Assembly (NCBI GenBank): GCA_012515535.1
Contig: JAAYYF010000165.1
Location: 1-36,799 of the forward strand
DNA from: Deinococcales bacterium
GTDB lineage: Bacteria; Deinococcota; Deinococci; Deinococcales; Trueperaceae
Direction: 5' to 3'
Length of the DNA stretch: 36,799 nt
Shown here: positions 1 to 13,023 of the stretch, one piece after another
Numbering within the stretch: position 1 is the stretch's first letter
Layout of the letters: every line of letters begins with the position of its first letter
Notes under the pieces: model-generated
Told to the model about the DNA's origin: nothing
The model's input: the letters and a program-made list of their open reading frames with translations, nothing else
Databases searched by the model: none
Program-made: the position numbers and the translations under genes

Positions 1-1937
1 ACGTAGCCCGGCGGGGCGCCGATGAGCTTGGCGACGTTGTGGCGCTCCATGTACTCCGACATGTCGAGGCGGATGAGCTTCTCCTCGCTGTCGAAGAGCT
101 GCTCGGCGAGCGCCTTGGCGGTCTCGGTCTTGCCCACCCCGGTGGGCCCCAGGAAGATGAACGAGCCGATGGGGCGATCGGGGTCGGCGAGCCCGGCGCG
201 CGAGCGCCGGATGGCGTCGGCGACGGCCTCGATGGCCTCGTCCTGTCCGATGACCCGCTCGTGCAGCGCCTGCTCGAGCTCCAGCAGCTTCTCGCGCTCG
301 CCCTCCAGCAGGCGCGCCACGGGGATGTTGGTGGCGCGCGCCACCACCTGCGCGACCTCCTCCTCGCCCACCTCGAGGCGCACGTAGCGCGCGTCGTCGA
401 GCTTCTCGGCGAGGCGCTTGGTGTCGGCCTCGAGCTTGGGCAGCTCGCCGTAGCGCAGCTTCGCGGCGGCCTCCAGGTCGTAGTCGCGCTCGGCGGCCTC
501 GATCTGGGTGCGCACGCGGTCGAGCTGCTCCTGGTTGGCGCGCCACTCCTCGAGGGTGGCGCGCTCGGCCTCCCAGTCGGCCTGCGCCTGGCCGATCTGG
601 TCGGCGATGGCCCTCAGCTCCTCCTCGATGCGCAGGAGCCTGGCGGCAGAGTCGGGGTCGGTCTCCTTCTTCAGCGCCTCCTGCTCGATCTCGAGCTGCA
701 GCTTGCGGCGCCTCAGGCCGTCGATCTCCTCGGGCAGCGAGTCGAGCTGCACGCGGATGCGGCTGGCCGCCTCGTCGATGAGGTCGATGGCCGAGTCGGG
801 AAGGCGGCGGTCCGACACGTAGCGGTGCGCCATGGTGGCGGCGGCGATGAGGGCAGGGTCGGTGATGCCGACGCCGTGGTGCACCTCGTACTTCTCCTTG
901 ATGCCGCGCAGGATCGAGATGGTCTCCTCCACCGACGGCTCGTCGACGAGGATCGGCTGGAAGCGGCGCTCCAGGGCGGCGTCCTTCTCGATCTCGCGGT
1001 ACTCGGCCAGGGTGGTGGCGCCGATCATGCGCAGCTCGCCGCGCGCCAGCGGCGGCTTCAGCATGTTGCCGGCGTCGACGGCGCCCTCGGCCTTGCCGGC
1101 GCCCACGATGGTGTGGAGCTCGTCGATGAACAGGATGATCTCGCCGTCCGAGCGCGCTGTCTCCTCGATGACCGCCTTGAGGCGCTCCTCGAACTCGCCG
1201 CGGTACTTGGCGCCGGCCAGCAGGCTGCCCATGTCGAGCTGCACGACGCGCTTGCCCTGCAGCCCCTCGGGCACGTCCTTCTTGACGATGCGCAGCGCCA
1301 GCCCCTCGGCGATGGCCGTCTTGCCCACGCCGGGCTCGCCGATCAGCACCGGGTTGTTCTTGGTGCGGCGCAGCAGGATCTGCACGGTGCGGCGGATCTC
1401 GTCGTCGCGGCCGATGACCGGGTCGAGCTTGCCCTCGCGGGCGCGCTCGGTGAGGTCGATGCCGTACTTATCGAGCGCTTCGAAGGTGCTCTCGGCGGAG
1501 CGGCTCTCCACGGTGCGTCCTCCCCTGATGGCCAGGGCGGCCTCGGCCAGCGCGGCGGCGGCGGGCAGGCCCGGCAGGTCGGTGGCGGTGCGCGCCAGCG
1601 CCACCAGCAGCGTGTCGGCGGCCACGAACGAGTCCTGCCACTCGCGCGCGAGCGCCTCGGCGGCGTCGAAGGCGCGGCCGAGCTCGGAGCTCAGGTACTG
1701 GCCGGCGTCGCCGCTGACCTTGGGGAGCTTCTCCAGCGCGGCGTCGACGGCCGTGCGGACCGTCTGCGGGTCGGTGCCGGCGCGCTCCACCACGCGCGCC
1801 GGCACGCCGCTCGGGTCGGCGAGCAGCGCGGCGGCCAGGTGCAGCGGCGCCACCTGCTGGTGCTGGCGGGTGCGCGCCACCGACTGGGCGCTGGCCACCA
1901 GCTGCAGGGCTGCCTCGGTGAAACGTTCGGGATCCAT
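1..1937 (-). CDS. clpB: ATP-dependent disaggregase ClpB (3' end outside window)
   Basis: ClpB is the Hsp100 AAA+ disaggregase that works with DnaK to pull proteins out of aggregates in the cytoplasm. The 645 visible residues show the Clp N-terminal repeat domain (about 1-145), the first AAA+ module with Walker A GEPGVGKT (200-207) and a Walker B ending LFIDE, a charged coiled-coil middle domain (about 400-530), and the start of the second AAA+ module with GPTGVGKT near 600. The frame is open at the window edge, just after GAPPGYV, so roughly 200 C-terminal residues are missing. The ATG at 1937 starts [10 protein letters not shown] and lies 6 nt after a TATCAT box, which fits a leaderless mRNA. 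A HAIR-like operator overlaps the promoter and suggests heat-shock control. Family assignment is secure. Confidence 0.97.
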   Translation of the reverse strand, partial: MDPERFTEAALQLVASAQSVARTRQHQQVAPLHLAAALLADPSGVPARVVERAGTDPQTVRTAVDAALEKLPKVSGDAGQYLSSELGRAFDAAEALAREWQDSFVAADTLLVALARTATDLPGLPAAAALAEAALAIRGGRTVESRSAESTFEALDKYGIDLTERAREGKLDPVIGRDDEIRRTVQILLRRTKNNPVLIGEPGVGKTAIAEGLALRIVKKDVPEGLQGKRVVQLDMGSLLAGAKYRGEFEERLKAVIEETARSDGEIILFIDELHTIVGAGKAEGAVDAGNMLKPPLARGELRMIGATTLAEYREIEKDAALERRFQPILVDEPSVEETISILRGIKEKYEVHHGVGITDPALIAAATMAHRYVSDRRLPDSAIDLIDEAASRIRVQLDSLPEEIDGLRRRKLQLEIEQEALKKETDPDSAARLLRIEEELRAIADQIGQAQADWEAERATLEEWRANQEQLDRVRTQIEAAERDYDLEAAAKLRYGELPKLEADTKRLAEKLDDARYVRLEVGEEEVAQVVARATNIPVARLLEGEREKLLELEQALHERVIGQDEAIEAVADAIRRSRAGLADPDRPIGSFIFLGPTGVGKTETAKALAEQLFDSEEKLIRLDMSEYMERHNVAKLIGAPPGY

Positions 1938-1943
1938 GCCTCG

Positions 1944-1973
1944 ATGATAGTAACTTGAGTCTCTCCTTGTCAA
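1944..1973 (-). promoter_or_regulatory. clpB promoter, leaderless
   Basis: On the minus strand TTGACA (1973-1968), an 18-nt spacer and TATCAT (1949-1944) form a good sigma-70-type promoter. Only 6 nt separate the -10 box from the clpB ATG, so transcription should begin at or next to the start codon. No Shine-Dalgarno sequence is present. Confidence 0.75.
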
Positions 1974-1974
1974 T
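1954..1974 (-). promoter_or_regulatory. HAIR-like operator (putative HspR site) over the clpB promoter
   Basis: The HspR inverted repeat (HAIR) is CTTGAGT-N7-ACTCAAG. Here the minus strand reads ATTGACA-N7-ACTCAAG. The right half-site (1960-1954) is perfect, the spacer is exactly 7, and the left half-site (1974-1968) matches 4 of 7 positions while also serving as the -35 hexamer. The placement, covering the -35 and the spacer, fits repression under non-stress conditions. HspR control of clpB is established in actinobacteria and Deinococcus; its action here is inferred. Confidence 0.6.
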
Positions 1975-2045
1975 TTTCCTGAAACACCGGCGCTGAACGC
2001 GGGCGGCGGCCCGGCGCGACCGGGGAGCGCCTCGATGATAGAAGC

Positions 2046-2073
2046 GCGTCCGCCCCGGCACCGGGGCGGACGC
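2046..2073 (-). terminator. Hairpin terminator of the pnt operon
   Basis: A perfect 11-bp GC-rich stem (2046-2056 with 2063-2073) and a 6-nt loop lie 30 bp after the pntB stop codon. On the minus strand it is followed by only a weakly T-rich stretch. It separates the pnt operon from clpB, which is read in the same direction. Confidence 0.7.
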
Positions 2074-2103
2074 ACGTCGACGCGGCCCTGGTCGCCGGGC
2101 GCG

Positions 2104-3477
<1,374 letters not shown>

Positions 3478-3480
3478 GCC

Positions 3481-3795
3481 TCAGCCCTCCCGCGCGCCGG
3501 CGCCGTCGTCGCTCCGACCGCCGCGGGCGCCGCCCTCGAACATCCCGAACATGCGGTCGGTGACGAGGTAGCCGCCCACCACGTTGACGGTGGCGAACAC
3601 CACCGCCAACGTGGCCAGCAGCGTGCCGAACGTGCCCTCGATGGCGGTGGCGGCCAGCGCCCCCACCAGCGTGATGCCGGAGATGGCGTTGGTGCCCGAC
3701 ATCAGCGGCGTGTGCAGCTGCGACGGCACCTTGTTGATCAGCTCGAAGCCCAGGAAGACCGCGAGCACGAAGACGAACAGCAGCAGGATGGTCAT
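3481..3795 (-). CDS. pntAB: NAD(P) transhydrogenase alpha subunit, membrane part (PntA2)
   Basis: This 104-residue protein is the membrane portion of the transhydrogenase alpha subunit, separate from the NAD-binding part. It has about three hydrophobic segments (3-18, 38-57, 60-80), the conserved stretch SQLHTPLMSGTNAISGI, and a charged Gly/Arg/Asp-rich tail from about residue 88. Its ATG overlaps the TGA of pntA1 by 4 bp (ATGA), which indicates translational coupling. It joins PntB to form the proton channel domain. Confidence 0.93.
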   Translation of the reverse strand: MTILLLFVFVLAVFLGFELINKVPSQLHTPLMSGTNAISGITLVGALAATAIEGTFGTLLATLAVVFATVNVVGGYLVTDRMFGMFEGGARGGRSDDGAGAREG

Positions 3796-4937
3796 CGCGT
3801 CCTCTCCGAGAGCGCCGCCACGCGCTCGTCGCGCACGGCGCCCTCGTGCGTGAGCAGGCAAGCGCCCACCACCTCGTCGGTGGGCTCGAGGTCCAGGCGG
3901 CGCGCCTCGGCGTCCCAGGCGTGCTCGATCAGCAGGTAGAGGTTGTTGGCGTACACCTGGCTGGCGTCGCGCGCCACCTGGCCGGGCATGTTGGTCAGCC
4001 CCACGATCAGCACCCCGCCCTCGGTCATGACCTCGCGCCCCGCCACCGTGCCCTCGACGTTGCCGCCGGTGGAGGCCGCCAGGTCGACGATCACGCTGCC
4101 GGCGCGCATCCCCGCCACCATGTCGGCGGAGACGATCTTCGGCGCGGCGCGGCCGAACACCTGGGCGGTGGTGATCACCACGTCGGCGCCGGCCACCACC
4201 TTGGCCATCTGGCGGCGCTGCTCCGCGAGCTGCTCCGGGGTGAGCTCGCGCGCGTAGCCCTGAGCGGTCTGGCCCGTCTCGCCGACGTCGATCTCGACGA
4301 ACCTGGCGCCGAGCGAGCGCACCTGCTCCTTGACCACCGGGCGCGTGTCGTACGCCTCCACCCGCGCGCCGAGGCGCCTGGCGGTGGCGATGGCCTGCAA
4401 GCCCGCCACGCCCGCACCCACCACGAAGACGCGCGCCGGCGGGATGGTGCCAGCGGGAGTGCTCATCATGGGGAACGCCTTGCCCGAGCGCTCGGCCGCC
4501 ACCACCACAGCGGCGTAGCCCGCCAGGCTCGCCTGGCTCGAGAGCGCGTCCATCTTCTGGGCGTAGGTGGTGCGCGGCACCAGCTCCATGGCGAAGGCGC
4601 TCACGCCCCGCTCGGCCAGCGCCCGCACCAGCGCCGGCTCGAAGAAGGGGTCGAGGAAGCCGAGGGTGACCGCGCCCGGGCGCAGCCCCGCGACCACCTC
4701 GAGCGGCGGCGGGCCCACGGTGAGCAGCGCGTCGGCCTGCGCCAGCAGCGCCTCGCGGTCCGCCCCCAGCTCGGCGCCGGCCTCGCGGTAGGCGCCGTCG
4801 TCGATCATCACCCGGTCGCCGATGCCGCACTCGAGCGCGACCGAGGCGCCGAGCCGCACCAGCTTCTCCACCGTTTGGGGCGTGACCGGCACGCGGTTCT
4901 CGCCGGGGTTCGCCTCCTTGAGCGCAACGATTCTCAT
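3792..4937 (-). CDS. pntAA: NAD(P) transhydrogenase alpha subunit, NAD-binding part (PntA1)
   Basis: PntA1 is the soluble NAD(H)-binding domain I of transhydrogenase. The 381-residue protein starts MRIVALKEANPGENRVPVTP, typical of the alanine dehydrogenase/PntA fold. It has the mobile-loop region around PRTTYAQKMDALSSQA (121-136) and the dinucleotide motif GAGVAGL (174-180). The ATG at 4937 is preceded by an extended -10-like TGGCATGAT with a 9-nt gap and by no clear Shine-Dalgarno sequence. It heads the pnt operon and is divergent from pfkA. Confidence 0.96.
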   Translation of the reverse strand: MRIVALKEANPGENRVPVTPQTVEKLVRLGASVALECGIGDRVMIDDGAYREAGAELGADREALLAQADALLTVGPPPLEVVAGLRPGAVTLGFLDPFFEPALVRALAERGVSAFAMELVPRTTYAQKMDALSSQASLAGYAAVVVAAERSGKAFPMMSTPAGTIPPARVFVVGAGVAGLQAIATARRLGARVEAYDTRPVVKEQVRSLGARFVEIDVGETGQTAQGYARELTPEQLAEQRRQMAKVVAGADVVITTAQVFGRAAPKIVSADMVAGMRAGSVIVDLAASTGGNVEGTVAGREVMTEGGVLIVGLTNMPGQVARDASQVYANNLYLLIEHAWDAEARRLDLEPTDEVVGACLLTHEGAVRDERVAALSERTR

Positions 4938-4946
4938 GTTCCACGC

Positions 4947-4955
4947 ATCATGCCA
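4947..4955 (-). promoter_or_regulatory. Putative extended -10 promoter of pntA1
   Basis: The minus strand reads TGG then CATGAT, 9 nt before the pntA1 ATG. The hexamer departs from TANNNT at its first base but carries the extended -10 TG. No -35 is apparent. It resembles the element upstream of the glycosyltransferase at 13024. Confidence 0.35.
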
Positions 4956-5048
4956 CGGCGCGGCGCGCGCCGCCGAGGGACGGAAGTTCCCCCCAGCGCC
5001 GTCGGGCGCGGCCGCGGGGCGCGAACGGGCGCCGCCGGCGCGCGGCCG

Positions 5049-5054
5049 TATATT
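5049..5054 (+). promoter_or_regulatory. -10 box of pfkA, leaderless
   Basis: TATATT ends 7 nt before the pfkA ATG at 5062, placing the predicted transcription start at the start codon. No ribosome binding site and no convincing -35 are visible. Confidence 0.65.
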
Positions 5055-5061
5055 GGGCCCC

Positions 5062-6030
5062 ATGAAGCGTATCGGCGTGCTCACCAGCGGCGGCGACGCC
5101 CCGGGCATGAACGCCGCCCTCCGGGCCGTGGTCCGGACGGCGGTGCACGACGGCCTGACCGTCTTCGGCATCTACCGCGGCTACCAGGGACTGATCGAGG
5201 GCGACCTCGCCGAGTTCGGGCCGCGCAGCGTGGCCAACGTCATCCAGCGGGGCGGCACCGTGCTGCGCACCGCCCGCAGCGAGGAGTTCTACGAGGCCCC
5301 GGGCCGGGCCAAGGCCGCGGAGGTGCTGCGCGCCCACGGCATCGAGGGCCTGGTGGTCATCGGCGGCGACGGCAGCTTCCGCGGCGCCGAGGCCCTGCAC
5401 CGCGAGCACGGCGTGAAGGTCGTCGGCATCCCCGCCACCATCGACAACGACATCGCCGGCACCGACGTGTCGATCGGCTTCAACACCGCCCTCGACGTGG
5501 CGCTCGACGCCGTCGACCGCCTGCGCGACACCGCCGCCAGCCACGACCGCCTCTTCCTCGTCGAGGTGATGGGGCGCCGCGCCGGCCACATCGCGCTGCA
5601 CGTCGGTGTGGCGGGCGGCGCCGAGGCGATCCTGGTGCCCGAGGTGCCGATGCCCCTCGAGCGCGTCGTGGACCTCGTGCGCGACGCCGACGCGCGCGGC
5701 AAGACCTCGAGCATCATCGTCGTGGCGGAAGGGGCCTACGGCGGCGGGGCCCGCGTGGTCGAGCAGGCGCTGCGGGAACGCGCAGGCTACGAGGTGCGCA
5801 CGGTGATCCTCGGCCACACCCAGCGCGGCGGCAGCCCCGTCACGCGCGACCGCGTGCTGGCCTCGCGCTTAGGCTTCCACGCCGTGCGCGCCCTGCTGGC
5901 GGGCGACGAGGCGGTGATGGTCGGCACCGACCGGCGCCAGATCACCCACGTGCCGCTCTCGAGCCTGCCCGGGCTGAGCAAGGGCATCGACGAGGAGCTG
6001 CTGGAGATCGCCGCCGTCCTGGCGGTCTGA
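5062..6030 (+). CDS. pfkA: ATP-dependent 6-phosphofructokinase
   Basis: PfkA phosphorylates fructose 6-phosphate to fructose 1,6-bisphosphate, the committed step of glycolysis. The 322-residue product is the standard bacterial short form. Visible motifs are TSGGDAPGMNA near the N-terminus (ATP site), GGDGS (101-105), PATIDND (124-130, with the catalytic Asp of TIDND), MGRRAGHIA for substrate binding, and GHTQRGG near 250. The Gly in GGDGS favours ATP over pyrophosphate. The start MKRIGVLTSGG follows a leaderless TATATT box. It is divergent from the pnt operon and convergent with tyrS. Confidence 0.97.
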   Translation: MKRIGVLTSGGDAPGMNAALRAVVRTAVHDGLTVFGIYRGYQGLIEGDLAEFGPRSVANVIQRGGTVLRTARSEEFYEAPGRAKAAEVLRAHGIEGLVVIGGDGSFRGAEALHREHGVKVVGIPATIDNDIAGTDVSIGFNTALDVALDAVDRLRDTAASHDRLFLVEVMGRRAGHIALHVGVAGGAEAILVPEVPMPLERVVDLVRDADARGKTSSIIVVAEGAYGGGARVVEQALRERAGYEVRTVILGHTQRGGSPVTRDRVLASRLGFHAVRALLAGDEAVMVGTDRRQITHVPLSSLPGLSKGIDEELLEIAAVLAV

Positions 6031-6040
6031 GCCGCCGGCC

Positions 6041-9876
<3,836 letters not shown>

Positions 9877-9887
9877 TAGCGTGAGGC

Positions 9888-10796
9888 ATGGCTGAGGTAC
9901 GCGTCCTGGGCGTCCCGATGGACCTGGGCGCCGGGCGGCGTGGGGTCGACATGGGCCCGAGCGCCCTGCGCGTGGCGCACCTCGCGGCCACGCTCCGCGA
10001 GCTCGGCCACGAGGTCGTCGACCTGGGCAACGTCGATGCGCCGGTGGCGGAGGCCACCGACGGGCTGGAGGCCGCGGGCCCGGAGCGCCGGGGCCTGGCC
10101 CACTTCGCCGACGCCATCGCCGCCACCTGCGCGGCCGCCTACCGGCAGCTCGCCGCGCTGCCCGCGGAGGCCTTCGTGATCACCCTGGGCGGCGACCACT
10201 CGATCAGCATGGGCACGGTGGCGGGCCTGGCGCGCGGCGAGCGCACCGGCGTCATCTGGGTCGACGCCCACGCCGACCTGAACACCCCCGACAGCAGCCC
10301 CTCGGGCAACGTGCACGGCATGCCGGTGGCGCACCTGCTCGGCCTCGGCGACGAGCGCTTCCGGGCGATGTGGGGCGGCGGCGCCGCCATCCTGCCCGAG
10401 GACCTCGTCTACATCGGGCTGCGCAGCGTCGACCCGCCCGAGCGCGAGCTGATCCACGAGCTCGGCCTGCGCGCCTTCACCATGAAGGAGGTCGACCAGC
10501 TCGGCATCGCCCGCGTGGCGGCCGAGGCCGTGGAGCGCCTCTCGGGGCTGGCGCGCGTGCACGTGTCGTTCGACGCCGACGCCCTCGACCCGGCCGTGGC
10601 CCCCGGGGTGGGCACGCCGGTGCCGGGCGGCCTCACCTACCGCGAAGCGCATCTGCTGATGGAGCTGCTGGCCGACGCCGGGCTGGCCACGAGCCTCGAC
10701 CTCGTGGAGGTCAACCCCACCCTCGACCGGGGCAACCGCACCGCCCGGACGCTGGTCGAGATGGCCGCCAGCCTGCTGGGCAAGCGCATCCTCTGA
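9888..10796 (+). CDS. rocF: Arginase
   Basis: Arginase hydrolyses arginine to ornithine and urea with a di-manganese centre. The 302-residue protein carries all the metal ligands: H104 in GGDHS, D126, H128 and D130 in WVDAHADLNTPDSSPSGNVH, and D229 and D231 in SFDADALDP. The DLNTPDSSPSGN stretch is typical of arginase rather than agmatinase. It starts 11 bp after zwf. A TGATAGCGT extended -10-like element overlaps the zwf stop and ends 5 nt before the ATG, so it may have its own promoter as well as read-through. Confidence 0.93.
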   Translation: MAEVRVLGVPMDLGAGRRGVDMGPSALRVAHLAATLRELGHEVVDLGNVDAPVAEATDGLEAAGPERRGLAHFADAIAATCAAAYRQLAALPAEAFVITLGGDHSISMGTVAGLARGERTGVIWVDAHADLNTPDSSPSGNVHGMPVAHLLGLGDERFRAMWGGGAAILPEDLVYIGLRSVDPPERELIHELGLRAFTMKEVDQLGIARVAAEAVERLSGLARVHVSFDADALDPAVAPGVGTPVPGGLTYREAHLLMELLADAGLATSLDLVEVNPTLDRGNRTARTLVEMAASLLGKRIL

Positions 10797-11093
10797 AGCC
10801 ACGCGCTCACGCGCCTAACGTGGCGCTCATGTGGACGCACGAACCCCCTGCTGGACGCGGCCCCGAGCCGGCCCGGAGCGCCCACCCGGCGGCCTCCGAT
10901 GAGAGCGAGGAGGCGCGACCAGCCGCGTCCAGGACGGCGCATTTGTGGTTCGTGTGGCCCGGGCGAACGCGCCTTTCATCCAGTCCGGAGCTTTGTCAGG
11001 AACGCGACCGCTACCTTGAGGCCACCTTCGGGTACCGGTGATGGCCCGCGACCGGCGCGTGGCGACCGGCTCCCCCCAGGAAGGAGAACCGAC
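10797..11093 (+). other. 297-bp intergenic region before the acidic lipoprotein
   Basis: No convincing gene or RNA is seen. A short inverted repeat GCCACG/CGTGGC (10798-10803 and 10819-10824) just after the arginase stop could be a weak terminator. TACCTT (11012-11017) is a possible -10 box; the TTGTCA at 10993-10998 is only 13 nt upstream of it, too close for a normal -35. AAGGAG (11081-11086) is the ribosome binding site of the next gene. Confidence 0.35.
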
Positions 11094-11711
11094 GTGAAGA
11101 CGCGCAACACCTTCCTAATCGTCACGGGCGCGGCCCTGGTGCTGCTCCTCGGCGCCTGCCAGCGGGGCGGCGTCAGCTCCGACGACGCCGCGGCCATCCG
11201 GCAGCAGCTCGAGGACGTCGCCAACCGCCTCGACGTCGTCGAGGACCGCATCGACGACCTGGCGACCGACGCCACCGGCAACGAGATGCTCGTGTCGCAG
11301 GTGCGCAACGAGCTCAACCAGGCGCGCAACACGCTGGCCGAGGTCGACGAGGTCCTCGCCGCCGAGACGGCCGCCGACACGGTCACGGACGACGGCCTCA
11401 CCGACGAGGGGTTCGGCGACGAGGCTCCGCTCGAGGGCTTCGGGCAGGACGCCGGCGACACCCTGCAGGACTTCGGTGACGACGTGAACGACGCCGCCGG
11501 CGACGTCGCCGACGACCTCAACGACACCTTCGACGACGCCACCGACGACGGCTTCGGCGCCCCGACTACCCCGGGCGGCGGCCTCGGCGACGACGGCGTC
11601 AACGACGGTGACGGCAACGACGACCTGAACGCCCCGGCCGCCCCGGGCCCCGGCGGCGCCGGCAACGACACGGTGCCCGGCCTGCCGGCCGATGGCGGCG
11701 CGGGCCTGTAA
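11094..11711 (+). CDS. Putative lipoprotein with coiled coil and acidic Asp/Gly-rich tail
   Basis: The 205-residue product is not recognised. It begins with a short basic stretch and a hydrophobic helix ending in lipobox LLGAC, so Cys22 is probably lipidated and the protein exported. Residues 30-90 form a heptad-like alpha-helical segment (AIRQQLEDVANRLDVVEDRI and onward), reminiscent of Lpp-like coiled coils. Residues 91-205 contain 31 Asp/Glu and no Lys or Arg, with Gly, Asn and Pro making up much of the rest. The last basic residue is R78. The GTG start is fixed by AAGGAG 7 nt upstream and by the signal peptide. Cell-envelope tethering or cation binding is plausible but unproven. Confidence 0.8.
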   Translation: MKTRNTFLIVTGAALVLLLGACQRGGVSSDDAAAIRQQLEDVANRLDVVEDRIDDLATDATGNEMLVSQVRNELNQARNTLAEVDEVLAAETAADTVTDDGLTDEGFGDEAPLEGFGQDAGDTLQDFGDDVNDAAGDVADDLNDTFDDATDDGFGAPTTPGGGLGDDGVNDGDGNDDLNAPAAPGPGGAGNDTVPGLPADGGAGL

Positions 11712-11821
11712 CGTCGGCCGCTTGCCCTGCGAGCGTCGGCGGCGACGCGGCCTAGCGATCGCGCCGCCGCCCACCGGGGCGCACGTGAGCGCTCGACGCT
11801 GCGCGCGGGGCCGCGCGACGA

Positions 11822-11863
11822 ACGACCAGGGCCGGCGAGTACGTCCTCGCCGGCCCTGGTCGT
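11822..11863. terminator. Strong bidirectional hairpin terminator
   Basis: An 18-bp perfect inverted repeat (11822-11839 with 11846-11863) with a 6-nt loop TACGTC lies between the acidic lipoprotein gene and the convergent patatin gene. It is the longest perfect stem found in the window. It has no T-tract, but its position argues for a shared terminator. Confidence 0.75.
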
Positions 11864-11941
11864 CGCTCACCGCCTGACCGCTGCTCGATGGGCCCTAGCT
11901 GGCCGCTACCTGGAGGGCCGTTCGGCCACCGAGGCGCGGCC

Positions 11942-12907
11942 TCAGGCCTCCGCCAGCGCCAGCCTCACCTGCGGCACCAGGCGGCTGAGGGCGGCGTCGC
12001 CAGCCCGGATGGCCTCGCTGGCCCGGTGGAAGTTCAGCCAATGGATCGGCGGACGCGTGTGCACCTCGAGGCGGCGGGGGGCGCCGGCGGAGTCGTAGCT
12101 GCCTTCCAGCGCGAGGCTGGCCTCGTCCGGGCTCCCCGCGCCCGGGCTGCCGTCGCCGGCGCCACCGGCGTCGGCGAGCCAGCCCTCGGCGGCGAACGCC
12201 AGGGCGCGGCCGAGGCGCCCGATGGCGCCGCCGGGGCGGCGCTGCACCACGGCCTGGTGCCAGCGCCGGCCCTGCGGGGTGGCGAGGAAGCGGCGCGCCA
12301 GCCGGATGGCGCCCGAGTCGCGCGCCTCCAGCCCGGCGCCGATGCCGATCGCGACCTCGACGTCCATCGACTCGAGCGTGGAGAGCGGCACCGGGGAGCC
12401 GATGCCGCCGTCCACCAGCCGCCGGCCGTCGATCAGCGCCGGCGCGAAGATGCCGGGGATGGAGGCGCTGGCCCGCAACGCGGGCGCCAGGCGGCCCTCC
12501 GACAGCAGCACCTGCTCGCCGGTGTCGATGTCGGTGGTCACCACCACCAGCTCGACCGCCAGGTCGGCGAAGGTGCGGCCCTCCAGCAGACGGTCGAAGT
12601 ACGCCTCGAGCCGCTCGCCCCCGAAGAGCGCCGCCCTGTGCAGGCCGAAGTCGGCGATGTGCGGGAACACGTCGCGCCGACGCATCGCCTCCGCCTCCGC
12701 CAGGATGTCGGCCAGGTCGCGGCCGGTGGCGTAGAGGGCGCCGACCACGGCGCCGAACGAGGTTCCCACGACCAGGTCGGGGGCGAGGCCGTGGCGCTCG
12801 AGGCTGGCCAGGGCGCCGAGGTGGGCGTAGCCGCGGGCGCTGCCGCCGCCGAGGGCCACGCCGAGCCGTCGCCTCGGGGCGGCGGCGTCTTGTCCGAGGG
12901 GGTTCAC
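11942..12907 (-). CDS. Patatin-like phospholipase (RssA/NTE-type)
   Basis: Bacterial patatins of this type are serine-aspartate lipid acyl hydrolases. Numbered from the GTG start, the protein has the oxyanion motif GGGSARG (20-26), the nucleophile elbow GTSFG (48-52, Ser50) and VDGG (catalytic Asp166). No signal peptide is visible, so it is probably cytosolic or membrane-peripheral. I chose the GTG at 12907 because TACCAT (12920-12915) ends exactly 7 nt before it. The in-frame ATG at 12916 overlaps that -10 box and would lie upstream of the predicted transcription start. Substrate is unknown. Confidence 0.88.
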   Translation of the reverse strand: MNPLGQDAAAPRRRLGVALGGGSARGYAHLGALASLERHGLAPDLVVGTSFGAVVGALYATGRDLADILAEAEAMRRRDVFPHIADFGLHRAALFGGERLEAYFDRLLEGRTFADLAVELVVVTTDIDTGEQVLLSEGRLAPALRASASIPGIFAPALIDGRRLVDGGIGSPVPLSTLESMDVEVAIGIGAGLEARDSGAIRLARRFLATPQGRRWHQAVVQRRPGGAIGRLGRALAFAAEGWLADAGGAGDGSPGAGSPDEASLALEGSYDSAGAPRRLEVHTRPPIHWLNFHRASEAIRAGDAALSRLVPQVRLALAEA

Positions 12908-12914
12908 GGGAAGC

Positions 12915-12920
12915 ATGGTA
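12915..12920 (-). promoter_or_regulatory. -10 box of the patatin gene, leaderless
   Basis: TACCAT on the minus strand lies 7 nt before a GTG codon, the same geometry as pfkA, phoB, gatC and serS in this window. It decides the start codon against the overlapping ATG. Confidence 0.55.
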
Positions 12921-13008
12921 AACGCCGCAGGGTGAGATGCATGTGCAGCGGGGCGCCGGCCGCCGGGCCGCGGCGCGGCCGCCCCGGCGGGGCCGCGCCG
13001 GCCGCGCG

Positions 13009-13017
13009 TGCCATGCT
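13009..13017 (+). promoter_or_regulatory. Putative extended -10 promoter of the glycosyltransferase
   Basis: TGC followed by CATGCT (13012-13017) ends 6 nt before the ATG at 13024. The first base departs from TANNNT, but the extended TG is present and the distance fits the leaderless pattern. Confidence 0.35.
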
Positions 13018-13023
13018 GGGGGC

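Noticed and set aside
39-1958. 639-residue open frame on the plus strand opposite clpB
   Set aside because: It is a GC-bias shadow rich in Gly, Ala, Leu and Arg with no recognisable domain, while the opposite strand encodes an intact ClpB.
10899-11093. Longer start for the acidic lipoprotein
   Set aside because: It would put 65 Arg/Pro-rich residues before the signal peptide. The GTG at 11094 has a good ribosome binding site and directly begins the lipoprotein signal.
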